Below, in pieces: positions 42,565 to 54,124 of a stretch of 64,000 nt of DNA (positions are counted from its first letter, which is position 1; every line of letters starts with the position of its first letter). The position numbers were made by a program, and so were the translations under genes. Source of the stretch: Anniella stebbinsi (lineage: Eukaryota > Chordata > Lepidosauria > Squamata > Anniellidae); assembly GCA_029215795.1 (NCBI GenBank), contig JARDYH010000007.1, positions 82,533,763 through 82,597,762 on the forward strand, given 5' to 3'. Below the pieces are notes generated by a model. It did no database searches and was not told the origin of the DNA. It saw nothing but the letters and a program-made list of their open reading frames with translations.

Positions 42565-44557
42565 GATCCTGGCCCTGTCGTGACTGGTAGGGTAAGGGCC
42601 TGTACCACTTCCGGGGTCGGAAGGACTGCGCCGGAGGTTGACTGAGCCCCATCTTTTTTGCGGTCATCTTGGCCTTGTGGATCGTATCCATTGTAGAATC
42701 GGTTTGCGTGTTGAATAACCCCTCCCCGTCAAAGGGCAAATCCTCTATCCTGTTCTTTGTCTCGATAGGGAGATTTGCCGAGCGTAGCCACGCGTGCCGG
42801 CGGAGGGCAACAGCTCCGATCATGGCCTTTGAGCCTGAGTCCACTTGGTGTCTGGCAGTGGTCATCTGCTGTTTTGATAGCCGGACAGCTTCCGCCTGAA
42901 AAACGCGTGCCAGGTCTCGCTGGTCGTCTGGCAGGTAATCAGTAAGGTTGGAGATCTTCTTCCACAAAAACAACTGATACCTGGCCATCATGGCCTGGTA
43001 ATTTGATGTTTTCATTACCAAAGCCGCCGAAGAGTATATCCTCCTCCCAAAAGAGTCCAGTTTGCGGCCCTCTTTGTCAACAGGGGCGGCATGAGATTGA
43101 CCCGACTTTCCCTGGGAAGCCTCCACAACAATAGAGTTCGGTTTAGGGTGGGTAGCCAGGAAGGGGGCTTCCGCCTCCTTCACCTTGTAGAGAGCGTCAA
43201 GTCGCTTCGAGGTGGGAGCTAGCGTTGCTGGATTGGACCAAGATTGTTTGGCCGTCTTTAGTAGGGTGGGAACCAGTGGGAGCGTCAATTGAGGTGTTGG
43301 TTCAGTCCTCATGACGTCATAAATATCCCCTTCCTCTTCTTCGGGCTGTTGGACGTCTATTTCAAGTGATTGGGCGAGACGGAGCATCTGCTCATTGAAG
43401 CCCCCTAATTCCATGGTTGGAGAGGCTCCCTCTTCGGTAGCGACTTCTTCTGTTGGAGATGGCATTGATGGAGCCGGCGACGGGATCGAAGACGGGTCTG
43501 CCTCGTAGTCGTCTAATGACGGCGACGGTAACGAGCGTCGGTACCGAGGGACAACGCATTGCTCCGGTACCAAGGAGGCCTGAGACCGATTGCGCCGACG
43601 CGTCGACGCCGGGAGGAGTGATGTCGTACGGCGAGGCGGTACCGGTGGAGGCATGCGAAGGGAGAGATCCGAGCCGCGGTCCCAGTCCTGGGAGGCGGAG
43701 CGCGATCGCGACCGACGATGGTGCATCGGTACCGAGGCCTCGGTACCGGTGGGGTTGGAGTACTCTTCGTCGATGACGAGGACGTCCGATCCGAAAGGGA
43801 GGATGTCCTGTAACTCAGGTTGCGAAGGCGGTTCTGTTGGTACCGGAGACGGCAGAGAAGGGGGCCGAGTTGGTGATTCCGCAACCGGAGTCGAGTGGCC
43901 TGGCTGGGGTTGTGCATCCGATGGGGAGTGTCGCTTCGATCCCGAAGGCTGGTCTATCGGCAGCGATGAGGGACGTTTCCGTGGCTTAGATGCTTTGGAT
44001 GCCGACGGTAACGAGGACGGTACCGATGAAGACTTTTTCGGTACCGTGGTGCTCATCGGTTTGTGTGTTACCGAGGAGAATTTCTTCGGTATCGAGGGCT
44101 TCGATGTCGATGGCCATGTCGATGGCCCTGTTTTCGATGTTTTCGTCGAAGTCGATGATTGCTTCGACTTTTTTGCCGTTTTTCCCTTCTTTTGCTTAGG
44201 AGGAGGGGAAGATGGCGACAACGATGCCTGAACTGTGGCCCGAAAAGAGGACAAGTCAGGAGTTGCTGGGCGTGAGCATAAGTTGGGCGACAGCCCTCGC
44301 TCCCCAGAGGATGATGGCCTCGGCTCCATGCGGCCTGTACTCGGGCGGTCAATGGCGGAGAGGGCTTTACTCCAAAGGAGACTGCGCAATCGGTCGGCTC
44401 TGTTCCTCCTGGTCTGTCTTGAGAATCTCATGCAATGGGAACAGGATTCCGTAATATGGCCTTCCCCCAAACAACCCAGGCACAGCGAATGTCCGTCCGT
44501 GAGGGCTAGTTTGGCGCGGCAGCCAGAGCAGCGCTTGAAGAGCGCGGTCTGCGCCAT
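42449..44557 (-). CDS. DIRS ORF1: gag-like protein (702 codons)
   Basis: Starts at ATG 44555-44557. The N-terminus has a cysteine-rich cluster (KRCSGCRAKL ... SLCLGCLGEGH ... SCSHCMRF) that could bind zinc. A long serine/proline/lysine-rich low-complexity region follows. A more ordered C-terminal half (about residues 380-620) ends in an Arg/Gln-rich tail (YRPLPYQSRQGQDRGQRYQQ). It is intact. The role is inferred to be a nucleic-acid-binding capsid-like protein. A 213-codon frame on the opposite strand (43590-44231) is a shadow of its biased codons. Confidence 0.8.
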   Translation of the reverse strand: MAQTALFKRCSGCRAKLALTDGHSLCLGCLGEGHITESCSHCMRFSRQTRRNRADRLRSLLWSKALSAIDRPSTGRMEPRPSSSGERGLSPNLCSRPATPDLSSFRATVQASLSPSSPPPKQKKGKTAKKSKQSSTSTKTSKTGPSTWPSTSKPSIPKKFSSVTHKPMSTTVPKKSSSVPSSLPSASKASKPRKRPSSLPIDQPSGSKRHSPSDAQPQPGHSTPVAESPTRPPSLPSPVPTEPPSQPELQDILPFGSDVLVIDEEYSNPTGTEASVPMHHRRSRSRSASQDWDRGSDLSLRMPPPVPPRRTTSLLPASTRRRNRSQASLVPEQCVVPRYRRSLPSPSLDDYEADPSSIPSPAPSMPSPTEEVATEEGASPTMELGGFNEQMLRLAQSLEIDVQQPEEEEGDIYDVMRTEPTPQLTLPLVPTLLKTAKQSWSNPATLAPTSKRLDALYKVKEAEAPFLATHPKPNSIVVEASQGKSGQSHAAPVDKEGRKLDSFGRRIYSSAALVMKTSNYQAMMARYQLFLWKKISNLTDYLPDDQRDLARVFQAEAVRLSKQQMTTARHQVDSGSKAMIGAVALRRHAWLRSANLPIETKNRIEDLPFDGEGLFNTQTDSTMDTIHKAKMTAKKMGLSQPPAQSFRPRKWYRPLPYQSRQGQDRGQRYQQPSASTSYQQHKSTPRYAQSRSKQAQPQKRRL

Positions 44558-44758
44558 AGGCCGTAGAAGAAAATCTATCTAAGTAAAACTTATCTAATTG
44601 AAAGATTTTTTTTTTTTAACAATACTAATGAGAACTAGAACCTAGCTAACTAAACTAACAGTAAGATAACAGTAAAACTAAGCTTTCTTGTCCTTCTTAC
44701 AGGTCTCCGACGACGGAGGAAGTCTCCCGCGAGGCATTCAGCGAAGCGGTCGAAGAAG

Positions 44759-44886
44759 AACTGAGGTAGGCGGGGACCCTGAGCATGCGCGGTAGGACGG
44801 TGGGGGGAGGGGTTCCCGCCAAGAATCCTAGCTAGATAGAAGTTTCCCGAAGCGAGCTCGGCGCCGGCGCGAGCCCATATGTGTGA
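44759..44886 (-). repeat. DIRS inverted terminal repeat, right
   Basis: Inverse partner of 39150-39269. It carries GGCGGGGACCCTGAGCATGC and CGAGCTCGGCGCCGGCGCGA. This is the upstream (5') end for the DIRS genes. Confidence 0.9.
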
Positions 44887-44984
44887 TGCACAGAGACCAC
44901 GAAGAAGAACCATGCTGCTTCAGTAACATAATTTTCCATAAAATCTGCCGAAACAGAAACACTAACTAATAGGCTCCAGGCCTG

Positions 44985-45170
44985 ATGGACCAATTGAGCT
45001 TGAGGCTTTGCATGCAGAAGGCCCCAGGTTTGATCCCCAGCATCTCCAGTCAGGGCATAAAGAACACCTGCCTGAAATCCTGGAGATGCTGCCAGTCAGT
45101 ATTGACAATACAGGGCTAGATGGACCCACGGTCTGACTCAGTATAAGCCAGTTTCTCACGTTCCTATGAC
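44985..45170 (+). repeat. tRNA-derived SINE
   Basis: GCTTTGCATGCAGAAGGCCC, CAGGTTTGATCCCCAGCATC and CTGGAGATGCTGCCAGTCAG, followed by AGGGCTAGATGGACCCACGG and an AGTTTCTCACGTTCCTATG end. The B box is recognisable. Confidence 0.75.
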
Positions 45171-45310
45171 CAACGGTCTCATTTAATAGAACGCAGCTTC
45201 CTATGTTCAACAGAGGGATAATAGTAGATACAAGAATATGAGCGCTTGTCCAAGTGGCCCAATGCAGACAACGTTCAGCCACTCTTGCGAATAGCTCATT
45301 GATGGATCTA

Positions 45311-45454
<144 letters not shown>

Positions 45455-45972
45455 TTAAATTCCTTTGCACTAAACATATGTCACACAATGGGATATGTCC
45501 TTGTAGAAATCTAATCTGTTGAGAATGTCATAGAGCTTCTCCTGGGGAAAGGATAAGGTGCTTCATTACGTTCATATAAGTTTAACCTGAAAACTAAAGT
45601 AGGAACCTAGCTGGCAATGGCCAATTCCCTTCTGACTTAACTTCCAGAACCAGAGAGCACAACTGGTTCCCATTCATCTTTCTACAACTGCAACACATGA
45701 GTACAGTGGACTTTAAAATGTGCAAGATTTTAGAGCGCATTCCGTATCTTGGAATCTTAGCTTAAACAGATTTTTGAGCAAGAAGGAACATTGCACATTA
45801 TATACTAATTCCAGAAGCAATCAGAACTGAACCGCAAAGCCCCAGTGGGGACCAACACTAAAGCAAGGTGTCATGAGCCAGAATCCAATCCTGTTCTTCA
45901 CCATCCTTTTCCACCAAGAGACCCACTTAGCAGCTTTATCCTTTGCATATTAGCAGTATATGGGCTAATATG

Positions 45973-46232
45973 AGCTAGTGTAGTGTAGTGCCTAGAGCGT
46001 TGGACTGGGAGTCGGGAGATCTGGGTTCAGGTCCCCACTCGGCCATGGAAGCTCACTGGGTGACTTTGGGCCAGTCACAGACTCTCAGCCCAACTTACCT
46101 CACAGGGTTGTCGTTGTTGTGAGGATAAAATGGAGAGGAGAATAAAATGGAGAGGAGGAGGATTATGTACGCTGCCTCGGGTTCCATAAGAAGGGGTGGG
46201 GAAGTGGGACATACATGTAATGAATTGATTGA
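45973..46232 (+). repeat. Sauria-type SINE
   Basis: TAGTGTAGTGCCTAGAGCGT, GGGTGACTTTGGGCCAGTCA and CCTCACAGGGTTGTCGTTGT, with a short internal duplication of AAAATGGAGAGGAG and an AT-rich tail. Confidence 0.8.
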
Positions 46233-46392
46233 TTCAAACTCTGGAAATGATAGGTGATCATATAAAGGTAGCACTAAGATGTTATGATATGTTAGCACCC
46301 CGTTATTAACTGTATTTTATTACTGTTATTTAATTGCATATTCACAATTACGCAATTTCTTTATTAGGACCAACCCAAATGCTACAGAAGAG

Positions 46393-46437
46393 TGTGCAAG
46401 CTTTCGAGTTCTCCAGAACTCTGCATCAGGCTAGATG
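46393..46437 (-). ncRNA. hammerhead ribozyme-like motif (Penelope-type)
   Basis: On the minus strand CTGATGC is followed by a strong helix (GAGTTC TGGA GAACTC) and GAAAGCTTGCACAC. One core base (A9) is C. The helix and GAAA box are otherwise intact. It matches the ribozyme unit found in Penelope-like elements. Confidence 0.65.
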
Positions 46438-46483
46438 GCATAAAAAGCAGGGATGGGGTGGGCGATAAAACAACAACAACAAC

Positions 46484-46760
46484 AACAAAGTACAAAGGCA
46501 AGGCCAGATGTTGCAGCCATGAGGTCTGCAACTTAGGCTCAAGTATGGAGACTGCAGACTGAATGAACTGGTCACTGGTAGGTGGTGCAGGTATCTGGCC
46601 AGCAATTGTTTCTTTGTCCCAGAATGTTAGGTGTAATCTGATATCTGCAGCTCCTACCTGTGACTAATTTATTCAGTCCACAATCTCTATCTTGAATCTA
46701 AGCCTAAGCTACAGACTTTATGGCCATAACATCTGGCCGTATTTTTGTACTTTCTCACCC
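46484..46760. repeat. long inverted repeat beside the hammerhead motif
   Basis: The left arm (AAAGTACAAAGGCAAGGCCA, then GATGTTGCAGCCAT) and the inverse of the right arm (AAAGTACAAAAATACGGCCA, then GATGTTATGGCCAT) match over roughly 90 bases with mismatches. It may be a MITE or part of the Penelope-like repeat. Confidence 0.6.
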
Positions 46761-46784
46761 TCTCCTTTTTGTACCATCCAGCTC

Positions 46785-46860
46785 AGCTTTCCACAACTTG
46801 GCGCGCTCCAAATGTGTTGGATTGCAACTCCCAGAAAACCCCAGCCAGCTTGATGAAGAA
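46785..46860 (+). repeat. partial MITE, ACAACTCCCAG type
   Basis: CTTTCCACAACTTGGCGCGC, TCCAAATGTGTTGGATTGCA and ACTCCCAGAAAACCCCAGCC: one half only. Confidence 0.5.
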
Positions 46861-47219
46861 TTCTGGAGTACTCAAAAGCCAGCACGCTTTTTGTGGCATT
46901 TTGGTGGGTCCTAATTTTCTAACTGTGGATTTTGGAGTTTCTTTTTCTCATGGACCAGTGCAGCCATCTTCGCCTTTTAAAATTGTTGGAAGCAAACTTC
47001 TGGGTCTTGTTTTTGAAATACAAGGCAGACATTTTAAAACAAGCTATGTTGGTATCAAGGTCACATTGAATCAAAGATACAATGAAATAGTAATAACAGT
47101 ACTTTTAAAAAGAACTGGTAAAAGGAGGAAAAGACTCAGTGTGATAATGGAGAAAGAGAAAGGAAAGGGATAAACTGATAAAGGGAATAAGAATTGAGAA
47201 ACAAAGACATCAGAAGAAC

Positions 47220-47455
47220 TTGAGAAGAGCCCTGCTGGATCAGACCAAGGGTCCATCCAGCCCAGCATCCTGTTCACGTAGTGGCTGACCAGCTGCTGAT
47301 GCAAAACCCACAAGCAGGACTTGAGTACAACGGCACCCTCCTGCCCATGCTCCCCAGCAGCTGATGTACATAGGCATATTGCCTCTGATACTGGAGGCAG
47401 CATATAGCCATCAGAACTTGTAGCCTTTGATAGCTTTATCCTCCACTAATGTAAA
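47220..47455 (+). repeat. GATCAGACCAAGG dispersed repeat
   Basis: AGAGCCCTGCTGGATCAGAC, CCACAAGCAGGACTTGAG and ATTGCCTCTGATACTGGAGG, in the same order as the 38698 copy. Confidence 0.75.
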
Positions 47456-47855
47456 TATCCAACAAGGCTGTGGTCATGGGGAAACGAACCGTGCGCACCG
47501 GCTGGTTCTTTACCCTTTAAAAAAGACACAGCGGTCGAAAGTGCTAGGGGGGTCCACAAATCAATTCAACATAGTCATCACGGTGAGCATCCCTCGCCTT
47601 CTGGCGAGTGTGACGTTGAATGCAACAGGGGTGCTCACCATCGCACATCCCAACGTGCAGCTGGTAAGGAGGGCATGGGTTCAGTTTCAGAGATGCTGCA
47701 AACCTGGCAGAATGTCAGAGGTGAGGCCCTGACCCACCCTTCTCAGAGCGGATGAGGGCAGACGGCAAGCAAATGTTTCCTGACACCATCACTGCACATA
47801 TGCCGGCTATGCCTCTCTCACATAAACTGGCCCATTGTTCCACCAAGGAAGCTCA

Positions 47856-48053
<198 letters not shown>

Positions 48054-48689
48054 TCACATGAGAGGTAAAGCCATGAGCGAGAGAGGTCAGTCGCAGGGAA
48101 TAACAGGCTTGCAAAACGCCCCCGCCCCCCTGGTCATCTAGCCATCATCATTCATTGGGATTTTAAACCTCCCTTTCTCCAATGATCTCAAGATAGTCTA
48201 CAACATTTAAAATAGTAATACATACTGCATGCGCGACACATTTATTGAAAGCGAGTTGCTCCAACCACCAATTTAAATCATGGCCCAACACATTCCTTTC
48301 TTTTATACAGCAACTGTACCGTGGACAATGTTATCCATTCCTTGGCTATTGCCATTGCAAAAGTCCACCTAATCTTTAATGCTTTTGTATTCCTGCAACA
48401 AAAAAGCCAGACTTTGTAACAAACAGAACAACTGCTCAAACGTTGACAACGTAGTCCTAGGCACACTTACTTAAATATAAGCACTGCTGGACTCGGTGGG
48501 GCTTAATTTCAAGTAAAATTGCATAGATTGGGCTGTATGCATCTAAAATGTATCAAGGCACATCCTGGGAAGAAGGGGGGGGGGGAGAGGAATTATCTAG
48601 CTTTTCAACCGCATCTCCTTCTTTGCTAAAAACAAGCAGATACCCAGCTGTCCTAAACATCTGTCCTCTCTCTTATTTATTTACTGTCC

Positions 48690-49165
48690 TCTCTCTTATT
48701 TATTTATTTACAAATATTTATAAATTGCTTACAACTAAAGATTTCAAAACAGTGTACATAGAAACAAAAATAACAACCCATACATAGAATATATCATATC
48801 TACAGCACGACACAGGGAAGAGTTGCATAAACAGATGGATCTTCGTCGCCCGCCTAAAACTAAAGCGTTGGTGCTCATCCAACGGCAGCGAGATTATTCT
48901 GCATAGTGGGGGCCACCACACTAGATACCCTGCTCCAAACGACTGCACAGCAAACCTCAGAAGTATGTGATGCCAACAGGAAGAGATCAGCATCGAATGG
49001 GTCTACAGGGGAGAAGGCGGTCTCTCAGATGAACAGACCAAGTTATTTAGGGCTTCATATACTAACAAAACCTTAAACATATCCCAGTAGCCAACAAGCA
49101 GCCAGTGCAGCTCCTTTAACGCAGGTGTAACAGGCTGCCCCACTCAGCAACTTAGATGTGTTCTG
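48690..49165 (-). repeat. dispersed LINE-like repeat, unclassified
   Basis: Minus-strand relative of the 62945-63205 family: GTGGGGGCCACCACACTAGA, the GGGGAGAAGGCGGTCTCTCA block, TTAGGGCTTCATATACTAAC and CCAGTGCAGCTCCTTTAAC. Confidence 0.5.
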
Positions 49166-49494
49166 CATTAGCTGCAGATAGTAGAGTAGGCAGGGATGCC
49201 CAATTGGTGGCTTGCAAGTCATAAAGTACCTTTCTGTGTCCTTACTAAACTTTAATAACATTGTACAAGATTTTGGCCACCTGTAAAGTAGAGCGGCAAC
49301 AGGTCTACTTTGGAGATACACTCCTTGTGTATTTGGAGATACACTCCTTGCCCGTGGAGAAGAAAACAGACTGAGATTCCAAGTAGCATCCTAAACAAGC
49401 TGCATAGTGGATTAATTTTACATGTTTCCAGTGAAGGATGTGATCAATTGTGTTAGAACACACCATGTGTATGGTTCGCATGATCAAAACAAGC

Positions 49495-49735
49495 CATGGA
49501 GGCTTGTTTAAATCGGCGGAGTGTGCCAGGTGCCATTAGCCTAATTACCAGCTCAGGGGCGGCCCAGGCAGCATGGCCTGCTTGAGGGGGAACAACTCTG
49601 AAGCAACCCAACAACAGACCATGGGTTATTTGAGGATTATTTCCCCTCTCAAAAACGCCATGCTGCCCAGGCTCAAACAACATGACAAGCTGAGCCCAGG
49701 TGGGTAATTAGTCTAATGGTGCCCACTCATCAACG
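49495..49735. repeat. MITE-like inverted repeat
   Basis: The left arm has AGGTGCCATTAGCCTAATTA and GCCCAGGCAGCATGGC. The right arm inverts both (GCCATGCTGCCCAGGC; GGTAATTAGTCTAATGGTGC). Family unknown. Confidence 0.65.
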
Positions 49736-50112
49736 ATATTTGAACATCCCCATTGGCTCTTTAGGATCGTGCAAACCGGGTTATCTTATGCAGACTTCAG
49801 AAAGGCAAAGAATCACTGCCATCCTTGGTGTAGATCTATCCCAAGTCATAGGGAGATGGCAGGCGCAGGGAAGACAATAATCTGGTCCGTATGATTGCCA
49901 GGTGCTTAACAAGTCACCGTGGCTTGTTAACCACTTTGTGCATGCCGGCCTGATTTGCTTCATTACCTTTGGACATGAGTGCATTAGAACCCTCCAACGT
50001 GTTCCCCAGTAACTGGTATCCAGAGGCACCCCGACTCTGGTTCTGAGGTGGTATACAACCAACATGACTAGCAGCCACTGATAGCCTTAGATAAACCATT
50101 AAACACAATGAC

Positions 50113-50330
50113 CCTGTTCAGACAACAAGCTAAGCCACAGTGGCTAAGCATTTTGAGCTAAACATTATGGCTTAGTGTGTCATGTGAACCATGACTTAGT
50201 GTGTCGTGCAAACTATTCCTAACCACGGTGGCTACGTAACCACGGTTTAAACACGTGCACTAACCATTTGCTACAAAAGGTTTAGTGGCCTAACCATGGC
50301 TTAGCGTGTTGCCTGAACAGGCCGCACATA
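50113..50330. repeat. MITE with CCTGTTCAGACAAC termini
   Basis: Starts CCTGTTCAGACAACAAGCTA and ends GCGTGTTGCCTGAACAGG. The interior contains ACCACGGTGGCTACGTAACC. It is a close, inverted relative of 1731-1922. Confidence 0.8.
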
Positions 50331-51164
50331 GGTATTAATACTGGAGAAACAACATCCCAAATGGAAAAAGGGTAAACCCCTATGTTCATGTAAAAGTTTT
50401 CCTTCAGGAAAACAGAAAGAAACTGTATTTCAACTCTGCTGACAGCACATTCAATTCACAAACTTTAATGAAGACACAGTACCAAAAAGGAAGTCGGATA
50501 AAAAAAAGGGGTGAAGTTTTTCTGCAATAATCCACGTTTTTGAGGACTATGCATATTTATCTACACTCCAGCCTTTTTGTCCAAGGATCAATTCTGAGTG
50601 AGTACAGACTCTTCTGGGCTAGGGGCCATACCTGTAATCACATGTGAACCAGGCCGTATGAAGACAGCCGTGGCCATTCCTGCAATGGCAGGACTGTTTG
50701 CCTGCTGTTTCCCACGTACAGCCCAGTTCACAGCAACGCTTCCCCCAAGCAATTGCGGACATGAGCATAGCTGAAGCCGCTCTGGAGCAGGGGAAACTGG
50801 CTGAACAGCCCAAGGAGCATTTCCCATCTGCTAATGTAATAGTGCTAGTTACCAGATAACTTTTGAACCAGAGTTTTCAGAGAGAGACGGGGTGGGGGCA
50901 GGATCCAGCAATTACTTGGGAGGGCATGAACTCCCTTGAACCCTTCTTTTCCTCCTCTCTCCTGCCCAGGCTTGCTTGAAGCAGGCAGCACAAGACTACT
51001 GCATGTTTCCACCTTCCCAATCAGGGTGCAGCTGTGACCTCTCCTCAGCCTGTAGGGAAGGGCAGTGCTGAATGCAGCCTATCATCTTCACCACCCCTAT
51101 TTCTACAGCTTGAAGCAGGCAGCAAAACCAGAAGGGACTTGTAACAAAATATTACAGTCTAGAG

Positions 51165-51347
51165 CAGCGGTCTTCAACTGGTCCAGACCCAAGACCCACC
51201 TCGGACTCCCAACCTGCAACATGGGACCCATTTCCACAATTTTCTCCATGCCCAACATGGCGGCAAAAACTTTGTCGCGGCTTGTCGGGACAGATCACAT
51301 GATCCGTTTTTGGGTCGTAACCCACCAGTAGAAGACCATTGGTCTAG
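51165..51347. repeat. hAT-like palindromic repeat
   Basis: AGAGCAGCGGTCTTCAACTGG at the left is inverted at the right (ACCAGTAGAAGACCATTGGT, then CTAGA). The interior has GGGTCGTAACCCACC. A fragment of the same family is near 22470. Confidence 0.6.
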
Positions 51348-52836
51348 AGTGTTCTGCCCTCTGTCCCATTTCCCCCTTTTGCTTACCCCCATCAACAATT
51401 AGTAAGCAATCCGTGGCAACTAGACCTTCCCCCACTTGCCCCCAATGATGGGTTGTCATTCTGCAAACCTTGGGAGTTCTCCCAAGACTGCTGGTAACTC
51501 CCTCTTTCGGGTGGATATAGTGCTGTTTTGGATATATAAGCAACAGTAATGCTGGAAATAGAGGAAATTAAGACACTGAGCCTCTGGTAGCTATGACTGG
51601 CTTGGAAGGCCAGACGTTGTGCAGGTCTGCGGTAATTAGTCACTAGGCTCTATTCCTCACTAAGGAGGTTAACCTGGGTCTGGGCTGTCACACTTCATCC
51701 TGCAGGGGAGGGTGTGTCACATGACTGAATGCTCCTTCATACAAAACAATTCCCTGTACATAGAAAGCTAGCATGTCAAGAAGGCGGCTAAGCTATAGAA
51801 CTTCTCTCTGACATCTAGTTTGTCACGTGAAGGGAATCTATTCGACTGGAGCAACATTCAGCCATGAAGTGGGATAGGCCAGAGACAAGTAAACCACATC
51901 AGTGAGAACGATGTGGCCCAAACGTTTCATGAATTAGCCACAGAATGTTACTTCCTCTGTCTTTAGAACTGGATGTTCAGGCGTATGTGCACTATTCCAG
52001 GGTGGGAATAAAGCTAAATAATATCTACCATACATAGAAAGTGAAGGGCCTTTGCTGACTCTTCTGTTTATATCAAGCTCTAGATAGCTTCAAGGCTCAC
52101 CTATGTGCAGATTTAGTGAAGTTTCTTGTTGTATGTACCAGCCAGAATACAGCCTTGTTATGTCTGTTAGCAGTAGCCCTGCAGACCCAGTTCAAAGACA
52201 GTTCTGATCAGCTCTTTCGAGAACCAAAATTCTTACTGAGCGTGAGCCTGGAATTTCTTTGTGCTGGTTTATGTCTGCCCTCCAGTGGAAGTGAATAGAA
52301 ATAGCAAGCGATGGTGCTAATCAATTGAATTCAGTTCCAAAGAAACACTTTCAGAAATTGTGGGTATACTCAATTCCAAAGAAACACTTCCAGATAGTGT
52401 GTTCCAGTCGAGTACGTTTAGACAGTGCACAGAGTATAAGGTGACAGAGCAATAAGAATAAAATGAGACAGACAGACACACACATGATGGGTTGGATCCA
52501 GATTTAAGCTGGATCAACTGTGTTGGCAGAAGTGGATTTCTCTGCCTCCCCCTCCCCATGGGAGCACCAGCTGAATGGAGTGAGCTACAGTGTGGTGGGG
52601 AGGGGGATCCCCCAAAATTGGGTGGAGGCACCTTCCTTGAGGGGAGCCCTTCCTCTTGGGGAAGGCAGATCCTGGATCTCATCCATATACAGCAATAAGA
52701 ATAAAACAAGAGAGAGACACATGTATGAAATGTTATTCTTACTGCTGTAATCACTCTACTTTGTGAACCTCCTATTTATTGGACCTTGATATAGAACTAG
52801 TAATACAACATCACATCCCGAAATGATAATGGAAAG

Positions 52837-53085
52837 AGAGCCAGTGTGGTGGAGCGGCTAGAGTGTTGGACTGGGAGTTAGGCGATCCGGGTTCTAGTCC
52901 CCACTCGGCCATGGAAGCTCACTGGGTGTCTTTGGGCCAGTCTCAGGCTCTCAACCCAGCCCATCTCACAGGGTTGTTGTTGTGAGAATAAAATGGAGAA
53001 GTGGAAGATTATGTATACCACCTTGAGTTCCTTGGAGGGAAAAAGGTGGGGTATAAATGTAATAAATAAACAAATAAATAAATAT
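52837..53085 (+). repeat. Sauria-type SINE
   Basis: GAGCCAGTGTGGTGGAGCGG, GGGTGTCTTTGGGCCAGTCT and ATCTCACAGGGTTGTTGTTG. It ends in an (AAAT)n tail. Confidence 0.85.
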
Positions 53086-53789
53086 AAAGGGAAAATCTTG
53101 TTGTGTTTGTGCGCACGCGGAGGGGATATATTTGTTATGTTGTTAACAGCTCCGCAAGCCCCAGCTACGTCTGATCTTGGATAAGAGATTTCCTTGGAGC
53201 TGCTTTCCGTTTCCCAAAGGAAGAGGGGGATGTAAGCGCCACAAAGAGATAAGTAAAAGAGAAAAGGGGGTAAAGAGGGTTTGGTAAGAATCTCAGAGCT
53301 GGCGTAGCTACACAGGGGAGCAGGAGCCAGATTGTTGATGCTTTTAATTAAGCAACAGTTCTTGAAACAGAAAGGTAATAAAAGAGGAAACGTAAAAAAC
53401 CAACCCAACAAAAACCTAGCACTTGGCAAGGGCTCAAGCAGAGGAGTGGCGTATTATACATAAGAGAACGGAATTAATAAACAGCATGGCCGCTGGGAGA
53501 CTAGGGTAGGGAGGAAGACAGGCACTGCGCATTACATGCGCTACTGGAAAGAAGATTGCACAACCAATTCTATATGGAAATTGCAACTAGCGATGGAAGT
53601 TCTAGCTGTCAGAAGTAGGGAAATTGCTTTTTCCCCAGGGAGGAAAAAATATTTATCCTATGCCTGCCGGGGAAAAGGAATACCTGTACTACAGAAGAGC
53701 TGGCTTAAGTGAACACATCTGGATCCTACACAACAAATGAGTATCAACTGAACAATACCTGTGATGTCTGGAAAACTTGATACTGCAAA

Positions 53790-53960
53790 GAGGAGCCATA
53801 GCTCTGTTCTAGAGCACGAGCTTTGCATACAGTCTCTAGCATCGCCAGTTAAAAAAAGCTGGCGATGTGAAAGACCTCTGCAGGCAACCCCAGAGAGCTG
53901 CTGCCAGTCATAGATGGACCAATAGCCTGATCTGGCGTAACACACTCCTACATTCCAAAG
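53790..53960 (+). repeat. tRNA-derived SINE, diverged
   Basis: GAGCTTTGCATACAGTCTCT, CAGAGAGCTGCTGCCAGTCA, ATAGATGGACCAATAGCCTG: same order as at 44985. Confidence 0.6.
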
Positions 53961-54124
53961 GGTTTCAAGGTTGCTTAAGGCCATCATCTCAAACTACAGG
54001 CAATGCTTGCACACATCCTTTGCTTAAATCTGGGTCTGCCTTCATCGCAGAGGGAGCCTTCCCCAAACTAGAACTCTCCAGGTGTGTTGCACTGCAACTC
54101 CCATCATCGGATTGCAACGCCCGT

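Larger units (their letters stand above)
39088..44909 (-). mobile_element. DIRS-type tyrosine-recombinase retrotransposon
   Basis: A 5.8-kb element on the minus strand with split inverted ends: 39150-39269 is the inverse of 44759-44886. An internal complementary region lies at 39396-39490. That region joins the complement of the outermost left end (GCAACCTGCAT) to the complement of the outermost right end (TTCTTCTTCGTGG), as expected for a circular DIRS intermediate. The order from its 5' side is gag-like ORF1, RT/RNase H ORF2 and tyrosine recombinase ORF3. No target duplication is seen, as usual for DIRS. Two in-frame stops are the only obvious damage. It lies in the last FAM76A intron, in the sense direction. 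Confidence 0.93.

Noticed and set aside
43590..44231. 213-codon plus-strand ORF
   Set aside because: Antisense of the low-complexity part of DIRS ORF1. Codon bias alone keeps it open.
52878..53429. 183-codon minus-strand ORF
   Set aside because: Overlaps a SINE and its AT-rich tail. Its composition is that of translated repeat.
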